Shown here: positions 17,930-29,526 of the stretch, in pieces
Layout: every line of letters starts with the position of its first letter
How positions within the stretch are numbered: the first letter of the stretch is position 1
Source of the DNA: Deinococcus sp. LM3
GTDB lineage: Bacteria > Deinococcota > Deinococci > Deinococcales > Deinococcaceae
Direction of reading: 5' to 3'
Length of the DNA: 64,000 nucleotides
Assembly (NCBI RefSeq): GCF_002017875.1
Contig: NZ_MUFV01000001.1
Location: 2,196,501-2,260,500, forward strand
The notes under the pieces: generated by a model
Database searches by the model: none
What the model saw: the letters and a program-made list of their open reading frames with translations, nothing else
Told to the model about the DNA's origin: nothing
Translations under genes and position numbers: made by a program

Positions 17930-19891
17930 ATGCGCGCTTCCCCTGCCCTGGCCGCCCTGACCGGACTGGCCCTGCTCTGCGCCCCGGCGGGCGCCACGCA
18001 CGCCAGCGGCGTGTTCGTCTCGTACCCCCCGGAAGGCCACCGGGTCGCGCACGCCAACGTGATCCTGCAGGGGCACGTGCCGCCCGGCTCCAGCCTCAGC
18101 GTGTCCGGCCGCGCCGTTCCCACCGGACCCGACGGTCTGTTCATGGAATGGTGGCCGCTGAAGCCCGGCGCGAACACCCTCACCCTGACCGCCCGGCAGG
18201 GGAGCCGTGTGACCGGCAGCCGCACCCTGCGCGTCACGCGCGCCGCCGCGCCCATCCTGCCCGCCCGGCCCACCCGCATCCTGCCCGGCAGCGTCACACC
18301 CGCCCGGCCGGTCGAATTCTGGGACGTGACCGGCGACACGCCCGCCGAACGCCGCGTGACCGTCAGCGTGCAGGGCAGCGCCGGAGCGCGCGCCAGCGTC
18401 CGCCTGGGCAGCGCCCCGCCCACCCCCATGCGCGAGGGACCGCCCGGCACGTACCGCGCCGACCTGACCGTCCCCGCTGCCCCCCAGACCAGCACCCCGC
18501 TGACCGTCAGCCTGACCGGCCCGGACGGCCGCACCGTGACCGCCACCGCGCCCGGCCGCGTCACGGTGCAGAGCGGCGCCGCCCGCAGCGGCACCCAGCG
18601 CCCCGGACAGGTCCCCGGCCCCGGCCTGAACGCCAGCAGCACCGTCCTGACCACCCTGACCGGCCAGTCCCTGCTCTACCCCCGCACCGGCATGACCTTC
18701 ACCGTCGTCGGCCGGCAGGAAGGCGACCTGCGCGTCCGCCTGAGCGGCGGCCAGAGCGCCCTGATCACCGCCACGCAACTCGACCTGGGCGCCCCCGACA
18801 GCGCTCCCCTCGCCTGGACCGGCGGTCCCGTCCAACTGGAGCCCGCCCGCCCAGAAACCGCCCGCCTGGACGCGCCCATCCTGGCATCCACGCCCGACCC
18901 CAGCCCCGCCGCTGCGCCCGGCGTGAACGACCTGCCCGCGCTGCCCCCCACCGAGGCCGGGAACGCCGCCACCCCACCGGCCTCGCCACCCGCCCCGCCC
19001 GTCACACCGCCCGTCATCCCCACCCCGGCGGACCCGACCCGCCTCACCCTCCTGATCCCCACCGGCCCTGCCCGCCCACCCTTCACCCTCGAACAGACCG
19101 ACCCGCGCACCCTCGTCCTCACCCTGTTCGGCCCGCCCATCACACCCCTCACCCCACCCGCCCCGCACCCCCTGCTGACCCGCACCGACCTGCAAACCAC
19201 CCCCGGCACCACCCGCCTCACCCTCACCCTGACCGCCCCCCTCTGGGGCTTCACCGCCGACCACGACGGCCCCCACCTGCGCCTGAGCGTCCGCACGCCC
19301 CCCACCACCGACCCCACCCGACCCCTCCAGGGCCGCACCCTCACCCTTGACCCCGGCCACGGCGGCACCCAGGGCGGCGGCGCCGGCAGCCTCGGCACCC
19401 CCGAAAAAGACCTCGTCCTGCCCATCACCCTCCGCGCCGCCGAACTCCTCCGCGCCCAGGGCGCCACCATCCACCTCACCCGCACCACCGACACCACCGT
19501 CGGCCTGTACGACCGCGGCCAGCTCGCCCACGACACGGGCAGCGACCTCCTCATCAGCGTCCACGCCAACGCCCTCCCCGACGGTCGCGACCCACGCGGC
19601 ATCCGAGGTCCCGAGCTGTACTACACCCACCCCCAGGCCCAACCCCTCGCCGCCGCCCTCCTCGCCGCCCTGCGCGCCGGCCTCCCCGACCTCGGCCCCG
19701 GCGCCGGCCTGAAACCCGGCGCGGACCTCGCCCTCACCCGACCCACCAGCCAACCCAGCGTCCTCATCGAAACCGGGTACCTGACCGACCCCGGCAACCT
19801 GCGCCTGCTGAACAGCCCGGCCGGACAGGAACGGCTCGCTCAGGCCATCGCGGCGGGGGTTCTCGCGTATTACCGGGGGCTTGGGCGGTAG
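17930..19891 (+). CDS. N-acetylmuramoyl-L-alanine amidase, secreted (Amidase_3)
   Basis: A 653-residue exported cell-wall hydrolase that cuts the amide between muramic acid and the stem peptide. It has a signal peptide (about 1-25), several beta-rich domains (about 30-290), a Pro/Ala-rich linker (about 315-365), an AMIN-like stretch (about 366-465), and the C-terminal Amidase_3 zinc domain. Zinc and catalytic signatures are LDPGHGG, EKDLVLPITLRA, DLLISVHANALPDG and SVLIETGYLTDPGN. The ATG at 17930 lies 7 nt after TACACC, near the leaderless pattern. The last third has extreme C-rich codon use. The stop overlaps the start of a 298-bp dispersed repeat. Confidence 0.9.
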   Translation: MRASPALAALTGLALLCAPAGATHASGVFVSYPPEGHRVAHANVILQGHVPPGSSLSVSGRAVPTGPDGLFMEWWPLKPGANTLTLTARQGSRVTGSRTLRVTRAAAPILPARPTRILPGSVTPARPVEFWDVTGDTPAERRVTVSVQGSAGARASVRLGSAPPTPMREGPPGTYRADLTVPAAPQTSTPLTVSLTGPDGRTVTATAPGRVTVQSGAARSGTQRPGQVPGPGLNASSTVLTTLTGQSLLYPRTGMTFTVVGRQEGDLRVRLSGGQSALITATQLDLGAPDSAPLAWTGGPVQLEPARPETARLDAPILASTPDPSPAAAPGVNDLPALPPTEAGNAATPPASPPAPPVTPPVIPTPADPTRLTLLIPTGPARPPFTLEQTDPRTLVLTLFGPPITPLTPPAPHPLLTRTDLQTTPGTTRLTLTLTAPLWGFTADHDGPHLRLSVRTPPTTDPTRPLQGRTLTLDPGHGGTQGGGAGSLGTPEKDLVLPITLRAAELLRAQGATIHLTRTTDTTVGLYDRGQLAHDTGSDLLISVHANALPDGRDPRGIRGPELYYTHPQAQPLAAALLAALRAGLPDLGPGAGLKPGADLALTRPTSQPSVLIETGYLTDPGNLRLLNSPAGQERLAQAIAAGVLAYYRGLGR

Positions 19892-20185
19892 GTGGGCGCC
19901 TGCGGCGGGCTTCCCCACCCCCAGCCCCCATCCCCAGGGGGGACGGGGGAGCCAGCGTTGGCACTGGGCAGGTATTTCTCTGAGGTTGGTGGCGGGTGTT
20001 GGGCGGGTTCGGCCACGCCTCACACGCCATCCTCCGAGTTCGCTGCGTTCGCCCCGCGCGCTGCGCGCACGACGGGCTTGGTGGCTATGACGGTTACGTC
20101 AGCCAGTCCCCAGGCTCCCCTTGAGGGGAGCTGTCAGCGAAGCTGACTGAGGGGTCCTGCGAAGCAGCTGGGTTGCCCTTCCCAC
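19888..20185 (+). repeat. Left copy of a ~300-bp direct repeat
   Basis: Matches the copy at 22576-22887 along most of its length: GTAGGTGGGCGCCTGCGGCG, CCCCATCCCCAGGGGGGACG, TTGGCACTGGGCAGGTATTT, CGGCCACGCCTCACACGCC and CGCGCGCTGCGCGCACGACG in the same order, ending with the palindromic module CTCCCCTTGAGGGGAG ... GAGGGGTC and CCCTTCCCACA. Each copy begins over the TAG stop of the gene before it. It fills the 328-bp gap between the amidase and SDR genes. No coding content was seen. Confidence 0.85.
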
Positions 20186-20219
20186 ATCCCAGTGCTTCCT
20201 TCCCCCTTACCATCTGGTT

Positions 20220-20909
20220 ATGAGTGTCGTTCGGCCGGTGACGTTGGTGACGGGAGCTGCGGGTGGGATTGGGGCGGCGTTGGCGCGGCGGTTGGCTGCG
20301 GGGCATGATCTGATCCTGTCGGGGCGGAATGTGGGGGCGTTGGAGGCCCTGTGTGCGGAGGTGGGGGGGGCGGCGCTGGTGCTGGACCTGACGTGCCCGG
20401 AGTCGTTTGCGGACGCCCTGGCGGGTGTGGGGCGCGTGTCGAACGTGGTGCATAACGCGGGTGTGGTGGAACTGGGTGCGGTGGCGGAGCAGGGGCACGC
20501 GGTGTGGTCGCACACGCTGGCGGTGAACGTGGTCGCCCCGGCGGAGTTGACGCGGTTGCTGCTGCCGCGCGTGCGCGCTGAGCGGGGTTCGGTGGTGTTC
20601 GTGAACAGTGGCGCGGGCCTGCGGGCGAACGCGGGGTGGGGGAGTTACGCGGCCAGCAAGTTCGGCCTGAAGGCCCTGGCGGACGCCCTGCGGGAAGAGG
20701 AGGCAGGCGCCGGGGTGCGCGTGTCGAGCGTGTACCCGGGCCGCACGGCGACGCCCATGCAGGAGAAGGTGCGCTCTCAGGAGGGCGCGGCGTACACGCC
20801 GGAGGCGTTCATCGATCCGGATTCGGTGGCGGCCACCATCGAGTTCGTGCTGAACGCCCCGCGTGACGCGACGCTGCCGGACGTGAGCGTGCGCCCCGGC
20901 CCCCGCTGA
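20220..20909 (+). CDS. Short-chain dehydrogenase/reductase
   Basis: A 229-residue SDR oxidoreductase. It has the NAD(P)-binding TGAAGGIG near residues 11-18, the NAG motif in VVHNAGVVELGAV, and the catalytic Ser and Tyr-x-x-x-Lys in VNSGAGL and GSYAASKFGLKAL. The basic residue after the glycine motif strand (SGRN) favours NADP, by family rule. The substrate is unknown. The ATG at 20220 lies 6 nt from TACCAT (20208-20213). Its stop overlaps the next start (TGATG), so the two are coupled. Confidence 0.88.
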   Translation: MSVVRPVTLVTGAAGGIGAALARRLAAGHDLILSGRNVGALEALCAEVGGAALVLDLTCPESFADALAGVGRVSNVVHNAGVVELGAVAEQGHAVWSHTLAVNVVAPAELTRLLLPRVRAERGSVVFVNSGAGLRANAGWGSYAASKFGLKALADALREEEAGAGVRVSSVYPGRTATPMQEKVRSQEGAAYTPEAFIDPDSVAATIEFVLNAPRDATLPDVSVRPGPR

Positions 20910-21940
20910 TGGCGGAGTCGGTGGCGGACTTGCCGCCCCCACGGGCGGGTCGGGTGCAGGCGGACCTGCTGGACGTGGTGATCGTCGGGGCGGGTCCGGC
21001 GGGCCTGAGTGCCGCGCTGACGCTGGGACGCTCGCGGCGGCGGGTGCTGCTGCTGGACGGCGGCCCGCCCCGCAACGCGCCCGTGGGAGCCGCGCACGGA
21101 CTGCTCACGCGCGACGGGATGCACCCGGCAGACCTGAAAGCGCAGGCACTGGCGGACCTCGCGCCGTACGACGTGACCGTCCGCCCCGATGGGGCGCGCG
21201 AGGTGCGCCGCGACCCGGACGGGGCGTTCGCCGTGCGGGTCGGTCAGGACTGGCACCGCACGCGCGTTCTGCTGTTCGCCACCGGCGTGCGGGACCTCCT
21301 GCCGCCCGTGCCGGGCCTGCGGGAACGCTGGGGGCAGGGCGTGTACCACTGCCCGTACTGCGACGGCTGGGAACACGAGGGCCGCGCCCTGGCTGTGTAC
21401 GGCTGCGGCCAGAGCGCGCACCACCTGGCCCTGACGGTCCGGGCGTGGTCGGACCGCGTGACCCTGCTGTGCGACGGCGACCCGGCCCTCACGCCCGAAC
21501 AGACCCGCGACCTGCGCCGCGTCGGCGTCCGTATCCGTACGGAACCCGTCCGGCACCTGCGCGGCGGTCCCCTGGAAGACCAGTCGGTGTGCGTCACCTT
21601 CCGGGGCGCGCCGCCCCTCCTCGTGGACGCCGTGTTCCTCGCGCCCGAACAGCAGCAGGGCAGCCACCTGCCCGCCGCGCTCGGCTGCCAGCTGAACGAC
21701 CGCGGCCGCGTGCAGGTCGACGACCATCAGGAAACCAGCGTTCCCGGCGTGTTCGCTATCGGGGACATGACCGGCGCGCCGCAGTACGTGGTGCAGGCCG
21801 CCGCGGCCGGCATGCACGCCGCGCAGGTCATCAACACCCGCCTCATCCACGCGGCCGTGCATTCCCTGGGCGCCGCGTTCCACAAGACCCCCGATGACGG
21901 CGCAGAAGTGACCCGCCCCCCTGAGCCCGACGACGAGTAG
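20909..21940 (+). CDS. Thioredoxin reductase-like FAD/NAD(P)H disulfide oxidoreductase
   Basis: 343 residues with two Rossmann folds: FAD-binding VIVGAGPAGLSAALTLGRSR (about residues 24-43), the redox-active disulfide CPYCDG in the middle, an NAD(P)H-binding loop around YGCGQSAH, and the C-terminal FAD motif VFAIGDMTGAPQY. The CPYCDG active site differs from the CATC usual in true TrxB and is common in TrxR-like proteins of unknown acceptor. It is coupled to the SDR gene by a TGATG overlap. The following HAD gene's -10 overlaps its stop codon. Confidence 0.85.
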   Translation: MAESVADLPPPRAGRVQADLLDVVIVGAGPAGLSAALTLGRSRRRVLLLDGGPPRNAPVGAAHGLLTRDGMHPADLKAQALADLAPYDVTVRPDGAREVRRDPDGAFAVRVGQDWHRTRVLLFATGVRDLLPPVPGLRERWGQGVYHCPYCDGWEHEGRALAVYGCGQSAHHLALTVRAWSDRVTLLCDGDPALTPEQTRDLRRVGVRIRTEPVRHLRGGPLEDQSVCVTFRGAPPLLVDAVFLAPEQQQGSHLPAALGCQLNDRGRVQVDDHQETSVPGVFAIGDMTGAPQYVVQAAAAGMHAAQVINTRLIHAAVHSLGAAFHKTPDDGAEVTRPPEPDDE

Positions 21941-21949
21941 CATACTCGT

Positions 21950-22579
21950 GTGAGTATTCATGCCGTTCTCTTCGACCTCGACGGCACCCTCCACGACCGC
22001 GCTGCCACCCTCCGCGCGTGGCTGGCCGAACACACCCGGCAGTTCGGCCTGCCCGACACCTACGCCCCCCGCTTCCTCGAACTCGAAGACCACGGCTACC
22101 GCCCCAAAGCCCAGGTCATCCCCCAGCTCGTGCAGGAACTCGGCCTCCCACACGACCCCCAGACCCTCCTCGACACCTACGCCCACCACGTCCGGCACGC
22201 CGTCCCCATGCCCCACGCACACGCCGTCCTGCGCGAACTCCGCGCGCGGGGCGTGCGGGTGGGTGTCGTCACCAACGGCTGGGAAGACCTCCAGCGCGCC
22301 TGCGCCGACCGCTGCGGCCTGACCGACCTGATAGACGACCTCGTGATCAGCCGAGCCATCGGACTCAGCAAACCCGACCCCGCCATCTACCAGCTCGCGC
22401 TGAACCGCCTCGGCGTCAGCGCCCAGCACACGTGGTTCGTGGGCGACTCGCCCCGCAACGACATCGCCGGGCCGCAGGCGGTGGGGCTGCGCGCCGCGTG
22501 GCTCCCCACCACGCACCCGCTTCAGGGCGAGGCTCCGGACGTGATTCTTCGTGATCTGCGGGATGTGCTGGGGTTGTAG
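21950..22579 (+). CDS. HAD-superfamily hydrolase (phosphatase-like)
   Basis: A 209-residue HAD hydrolase with motif I DLDGTL near residues 9-14 (nucleophile Asp), motif II VVTNG, motif III lysine in GLSKPDP, and motif IV GDSPRND. A helical cap lies between motifs I and II (C1 cap). This arrangement is typical of phosphoglycolate-phosphatase-like or REG-2-like small-molecule phosphatases; the substrate is not inferable. The GTG at 21950 lies 6 nt after TAGCAT (21938-21943), which overlaps the previous stop codon. Its own stop begins the second ~300-bp repeat. Confidence 0.87.
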   Translation: MSIHAVLFDLDGTLHDRAATLRAWLAEHTRQFGLPDTYAPRFLELEDHGYRPKAQVIPQLVQELGLPHDPQTLLDTYAHHVRHAVPMPHAHAVLRELRARGVRVGVVTNGWEDLQRACADRCGLTDLIDDLVISRAIGLSKPDPAIYQLALNRLGVSAQHTWFVGDSPRNDIAGPQAVGLRAAWLPTTHPLQGEAPDVILRDLRDVLGL

Positions 22580-22887
22580 GTGGGCGCCTGCGGCGGGCTG
22601 CCCCACCCCCCAGCCCCCATCCCCAGGGGGGACGGGGGGGCTTTCGTTGGCACTGGGCAGGTATTTCGCGGGCGTTCGTGGTGGGGAGATCGGGCGGGGA
22701 CGGCCACGCCTCACACGCCATCCTTCGTCCCCGCGCCGTTCGCCCCGCGCGCTGCGCGCACGACGGGCCTCGTGGCGACGACGGTCATGTTTCAAGGCTC
22801 CCCTTAAGGGGAGCTGTCGCCGCAGGCGACTGAGGGGTCCCCTGCGAAGCAGCTGTGTTCCGCTGCGAAGCAGCCGCCCTTCCCACA
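22576..22887 (+). repeat. Right copy of the ~300-bp direct repeat
   Basis: Same order of shared blocks as 19888-20185, in the same orientation. Blocks that differ are the central spacer after GGTATTT and the small hairpin in the palindromic module, which changes from TCAGC-gaa-GCTGA to TCGCC-gca-GGCGA. This copy has an additional CTGCGAAGCAGC unit. It fills the gap between the HAD and hrpB genes, so the two copies bracket the SDR/TrxR-like/HAD block. Confidence 0.85.
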
Positions 22888-22933
22888 CTCCCCTCCTACG
22901 CTCCGCGCCCCTGCGGCGCGTACCATCGGGGGT

Positions 22934-25425
<2,492 letters not shown>

Positions 25426-25429
<4 letters not shown>

Positions 25430-26889
25430 CGGACGCGCGCCGGGACGCCCTGATCGCCGCGCTGTACGGCCCGGTCGGCTGGCCGCGCGCCCGGTGGGTC
25501 GTGCGCAGGCTACGCCCGCACCTGCCCACTGCCTGTACCCTGCTGGACCTGGGGGCCGGGACCGGGCACACCGGGGCGCTGCTGGCCCGGCAGGGCTGGG
25601 CGGTCACGCTGGCGGACGTGCCGCCCCACCCGGGCGCATTCGGCCAGCGGCTGATCGCGCACCCCTGCGCCCGTACGCTCGCTCGGCGCGGCGGTCTGAC
25701 CCGCGTGCTGTTCCAGGGTTCCCTCCCGTTCCCGGACGGTCAGTTCGGTGTGACGCTGCTGGCGTTCGTGCTGCACCACTGCCCGGACCCGCTGGCCGTG
25801 CTGCGCGAGGCGGCGCGCGTCTCGGGCCGCGTAATCGTCATCGAGGACCTGGAGGCGGGTGGGGGCAGGCCCGGCCGCGCCGGACAGTGGCTGGACGCCC
25901 TGCTGAACCTGGAGGCCGGGCACCCGCACGCGCACCGCTCGCAGGCCGACTGGCACGCCCTGTTCCGCGCCGCCGGATTGCAGGTGCAGGCGCAGGAGCA
26001 CTGGACGACCCGCCCGCTGGGCGTGCGCACCGGGCACACGCTGTTCGACCTGCGCCCGGCAGGGGGGAGCCGGGCAGGAGAAAGCCCGCCGGGAGAGGCG
26101 GGCCGGGGTTCACAGGGGCCGTCTACAGCAGGCGGGCGAGGGTGCCGCCCAGCAGCATCAGCAGCAGCAGGGTCAGGGTGGCGTTCAGGAGCTGCCGGGC
26201 GTTCGGGGCGCGGCGGTCGTCGCCGGTCATGTCGCCGCTGGTCACGCGGCCCGTCCGGTATGGCCGCCCTTCGGCTGCCCCAGCGGGGGCTGCTGCGGGT
26301 CGGGGTGCAGGCTGCCCAGCGCGGCTTTCAGGTGGCGGTACACCTCGCGTTGCAGGTCGAGGTCCTCGGGCAGTTCGTAGCGCAGCTGGTCCATGGCCTG
26401 CATCAGGTGCGCGCCGCCGGGCGTGCGTTCGTGGTCGGGGCGCGCCCAGTCGGGCAGTTCCGGGGTGTGGGTGGGCTGGCGTTTCGTGTCGTCCCAGTCG
26501 CCCCAGGTGCGGGGCAGGTCGTACAGGTAGCGGCCGATGCCGAAGTGCACGGCGCAGCGTTTCAGGGCGTCGCTGGCGGCGGCTTTCAGGGTGCTCAGGT
26601 CGCCGTCCGGGGCCTGTCCGATGTCCTCGCGGCTGACGCCGAGGACGGTCAGGCGGCCCTTGACGGTCGGGACGGGTGTGCCGGGGATGACTTCCACGCT
26701 GAATTCCCAGTGGTCGGGGCAGATGGCGTCCAGTCGGTCCTGGACGGCGCGCGCGTCGATGTGGGCCAGGAGCAGGGCGCGGCTGCGGTCCTTGCTGATG
26801 GCGACGGCTTTCCACGCCACCATGTGAGCGGGAAACGGGGACTGGAGTCGTTTCTGAACATCGCTCAATTTCATGGATTTAGTCTATAA
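25426..26889 (+). CDS. SAM-dependent methyltransferase whose frame runs on through ddrA antisense
   Basis: The first ~212 residues are a class I methyltransferase: LLDLGAGTGHTGALLARQGW (motif I), GSLPFPDGQFGVTLLAFVLH, HHCPDPLAVLREAARV and VIVIEDLEAGGG. That domain ends at about base 26060, right before a run of six G (26062-26067). No stop occurs there; the frame stays open for another ~275 codons over the complete opposite strand of ddrA, ending at 26889. The tail is low-complexity and reads as an antisense shadow. A lost stop or an indel in the G-run is likely; the natural end is probably near 26060. The start overlaps the hrpB stop (GTGA). The substrate is unknown. Confidence 0.7.
26084..26103 (-). 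terminator. Rho-independent terminator of the ddrA transcript
   Basis: On the minus strand GCCCGCC, a 6-nt loop and GGCGGGC are followed by TTTCTCC. It lies 20 bp beyond the stop of the small membrane protein gene that overlaps ddrA. Confidence 0.7.
26123..26245 (-). CDS. 40-residue single-span membrane protein coupled to ddrA
   Basis: A 40-residue reading frame starting with GTG at 26245, which overlaps the ddrA stop in a GTGA arrangement; an internal ATG at 26230 is the alternative start. The first ~18 residues are polar (basic and acidic, MTSGDMTGDDRRAPNARQ) and the remainder is one hydrophobic segment, LLNATLTLLLLMLLGGTLAR, ending LL. It is followed directly by a terminator, so it would be the last gene of the ddrA transcript. 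No family is recognised. Evidence that it is real is the overlap, the sensible membrane topology and the terminator position; codon statistics on 40 residues are weak. Confidence 0.5.
   Translation of the reverse strand: MTSGDMTGDDRRAPNARQLLNATLTLLLLMLLGGTLARLL
26242..26874 (-). CDS. ddrA: DNA damage response protein DdrA (Rad52-like single-strand annealing protein)
   Basis: A 210-residue Deinococcus-specific protein related to Rad52/Red-beta annealers; DdrA binds and protects 3' single-stranded DNA ends after irradiation or desiccation. Recognised by overall resemblance to D. radiodurans DdrA: MKLSDVQKRLQSPFPAHMVA, LLAHIDARAVQDRLDAICPD, TVKGRLTVLGVSREDIG, AASDALKRCAVHFGIGRYLY and YELPEDLDLQREVYRHLKAA. 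The C-terminal ~20 residues are Pro/Gly/Gln-rich, as expected. The ATG at 26874 lies 6 nt from TAGACT with TTGACC 17 bp further upstream. A likely damage-response operator overlaps the -35. It is divergent from hisB and overlaps a 40-residue membrane protein gene. Confidence 0.95.
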   Translation of the reverse strand: MKLSDVQKRLQSPFPAHMVAWKAVAISKDRSRALLLAHIDARAVQDRLDAICPDHWEFSVEVIPGTPVPTVKGRLTVLGVSREDIGQAPDGDLSTLKAAASDALKRCAVHFGIGRYLYDLPRTWGDWDDTKRQPTHTPELPDWARPDHERTPGGAHLMQAMDQLRYELPEDLDLQREVYRHLKAALGSLHPDPQQPPLGQPKGGHTGRAA

Positions 26890-26916
26890 CAGAATGCAAT
26901 TACGGTCAAGACAGAA
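26881..26916 (-). promoter_or_regulatory. ddrA promoter with RDRM-like operator
   Basis: Minus-strand -35 TTGACC (26904-26909), exactly 17 bp spacer, -10 TAGACT (26881-26886), then 6 nt to the ATG: a complete leaderless promoter. The 17-mer TTCTGTCTTGACCGTAA (26900-26916) spans the -35 and resembles the radiation/desiccation response motif (consensus TTATGTCATTGACATAA), with TTCTGTC for the left half and a degenerate right half. In Deinococcus this motif is the DdrO repressor site of damage genes including ddrA. Confidence 0.72.
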
Positions 26917-27026
26917 TGACCGGGCGTCCGGAAGCCCATGCCTGCCCCCACCGCCGCCTCTCCCTGCTCCCCCTTCCATCGACAACCCCACACTCCTGGC
27001 CCGCCGCGCCCTCTACCATGCGTGCC

Positions 27027-27610
27027 ATGAGTCGCGCGGCCACCGTCACCCGAACCACCAGCGAAACCGACATCACCGTCCAGCTCGATCTGGACACCAC
27101 CACCTACGAGCACCCGCACACCGGGCACGGCTTCCTGGACCACATGCTCGACGCGCTGGCCCGCCACGCCCGCATCGGCCTGAGCGTCCGCGCGACCGGC
27201 GACCTGCACATCGAACCGCACCACCTGATCGAGGACACCGGCATCACCCTCGGGCAGGCGCTCTCGCAGGCCCTCGGCGACCGCAAGGGCATCGAACGCT
27301 ACGGCAGCGCCTTCGTACCCATGGACGAGACCCTGGCGCACGTCGTGCTGGACCTGTCGGGCCGCGCGCACCTCGCCTTCGAACCCGAGACCCTGAACGT
27401 CTGGGGCGACGCGGGCGGCATGACCCACTATCACCTACGCGAATTCCTGCGCGGCCTGTGCAACCACGCGGGCATCACGATGCACGTCCGTCTCCTCGCG
27501 GGCCGCGAGGCTCACCACGTCATCGAGGCCATCGTGAAGGCCGTCGCCCGCGCCCTGCGCGACGCCGTGCAGGTCACCTCGCAGACCATGCCCAGCACCA
27601 AGGGCAGCCT

Positions 27611-27614
<4 letters not shown>
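27027..27614 (+). CDS. hisB: Imidazoleglycerol-phosphate dehydratase
   Basis: A 195-residue monofunctional HisB that dehydrates imidazole glycerol phosphate to imidazole acetol phosphate in histidine synthesis. Metal-binding His-rich motifs are GHGFLDHMLDALARHARIG, IEPHHLIEDTGITLG, THYHLREFLRGLCNHAGI and AHHVIEAIVKAVARAL. No N-terminal phosphatase domain is fused. The ATG at 27027 lies 7 nt after TACCAT (27014-27019); longer in-frame starts overlap that promoter. The stop overlaps the hisH start (GTGA). Confidence 0.96.
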
Positions 27615-28255
<641 letters not shown>

Positions 28256-28341
28256 CGGCCGGTAGACCCCGTGGGCGCCGTGTCCCGCCATCCGCAACGG
28301 GCAATAGACCGGCGGGGCGCGCCTGAGCCACAATGAACGGC

Positions 28342-29382
28342 ATGACGACCCAGACCCCCCGCCCGCCCGTGGACCTCGACTGGAACACGCTGGGATTCAG
28401 TTACATCCGCACCGACGAACGCTACCTCTCGCACTGGCGTGACGGCGCGTGGGACCACGGAACCCTGACCCTCGACAACGTCCTGCACATCAGCGAGGGC
28501 AGCACCGCCCTGCACTACGGCCAGCAGTGCTTCGAGGGCCTCAAGGCGTACCGCGCCGCCGACGGCAGCATCAACCTGTTCCGCCCCGACCAGAACGCCG
28601 CGCGCATGCAGGCCAGCTGCCGCCGCATCCTGATGCCCGAGGTCAGCACCGAGCAGTTCATCGACGCCTGCCGTCAGGTCGTGAAAGCCAACGAACACTG
28701 GATTCCCCCCTACGGCACGGGCGGCGCGCTGTACCTGCGTCCCTACGTGATCGGCGTGGGCGACAACATCGGCGTGCGCACCGCCCCGGAATTCATCTTC
28801 GGGGTGTTCGCCATTCCCGTCGGCGCGTACTTCAAGGGGGGCCTGACCCCGCACAACTTCATCACGTCCGGCATGGACCGCGCCGCGCCGCACGGCACCG
28901 GCGCGGCCAAGGTCGGCGGGAACTACGCCGCCAGCCTCCTGCCCGGCGCGCAGGCCAAGGACCGTCACTTCGCGGACGCCATCTACCTCGACCCCGCCAC
29001 GCACACCAAGATCGAGGAGGTCGGCGCCGCGAACTTCTTCGCCATCACCCGTGACGGCCAGACCTTCGTGACGCCGCAGTCGCCCAGCATCCTGCCCAGC
29101 ATCACCAAGTACAGCCTGCTCTGGCTCGCCGAGCACCGCCTGGGCCTGAACGTCATTGAGGGCGACGTGTTCATCGACCGCCTGAACGAGTACGCCGAGG
29201 CCGGCGCGTGCGGCACCGCCGCCGTCATCACGCCCATCGGCGGCATCCAGCACGAGGACACCTTCCACGTGTTCCACAGCGAAACCGAGGTCGGCCCCGT
29301 CACCCGCCGCCTGTACGACGAACTGGTCGGCATCCAGTACGGCGACCGTGAAGCGCCCGAAGGCTGGATCGTCAAGGTGTGA
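28342..29382 (+). CDS. ilvE: Branched-chain amino acid aminotransferase
   Basis: A fold-type IV PLP enzyme of ~346 residues that interconverts Val, Leu and Ile with their 2-oxo acids. The PLP lysine is K190 in AAKVGGNYAASLLPG. Other signatures are ALHYGQQCFEGLKAYR, LYLRPYVIGVG, IEEVGAANFFAI, and EAGACGTAAVITPIG. This is the longer (eukaryote-like) BCAT group. The ATG at 28342 is 7 nt after CACAAT, an imperfect -10; an ATG at 28333 in the same frame is an alternative. Its TGA stop directly abuts the first complete copy of the TIR repeat. Confidence 0.94.
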   Translation: MTTQTPRPPVDLDWNTLGFSYIRTDERYLSHWRDGAWDHGTLTLDNVLHISEGSTALHYGQQCFEGLKAYRAADGSINLFRPDQNAARMQASCRRILMPEVSTEQFIDACRQVVKANEHWIPPYGTGGALYLRPYVIGVGDNIGVRTAPEFIFGVFAIPVGAYFKGGLTPHNFITSGMDRAAPHGTGAAKVGGNYAASLLPGAQAKDRHFADAIYLDPATHTKIEEVGAANFFAITRDGQTFVTPQSPSILPSITKYSLLWLAEHRLGLNVIEGDVFIDRLNEYAEAGACGTAAVITPIGGIQHEDTFHVFHSETEVGPVTRRLYDELVGIQYGDREAPEGWIVKV

Positions 29383-29516
29383 TACGGACTCCGATTGAAG
29401 GGGCTGCAAAGACCCTTCAATCCGAGCGAAGCGAGTGGGAGCAAAACGGGTTCCGGGCGTGGAGTAGGCAACCCGGTGCAGTTCCGGGTTGTCAACGGAG
29501 CAGACGGAATCCGTAC
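29383..29516 (+). repeat. TIR-bounded dispersed repeat, copy A
   Basis: Starts TACGGACTCCG immediately after the ilvE stop and ends CGGAATCCGTA (inverted ends). The first stem is GATTGAAGGG/CCCTTCAATC and the second CAACCCGG/CCGGGTTG. The change to G and C at the eighth stem base pair keeps pairing relative to the other copies. The element has no coding content and resembles the small non-coding repeats described in D. radiodurans, or a MITE. Confidence 0.85.
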
Positions 29517-29526
29517 AACGGCACCG

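Noticed and set aside
16715..20023. A very long minus-strand open frame continuing beyond the alarmone synthetase
   Set aside because: Only the left third encodes the synthetase; the rest is the opposite strand of the amidase gene, low in complexity and without family motifs.
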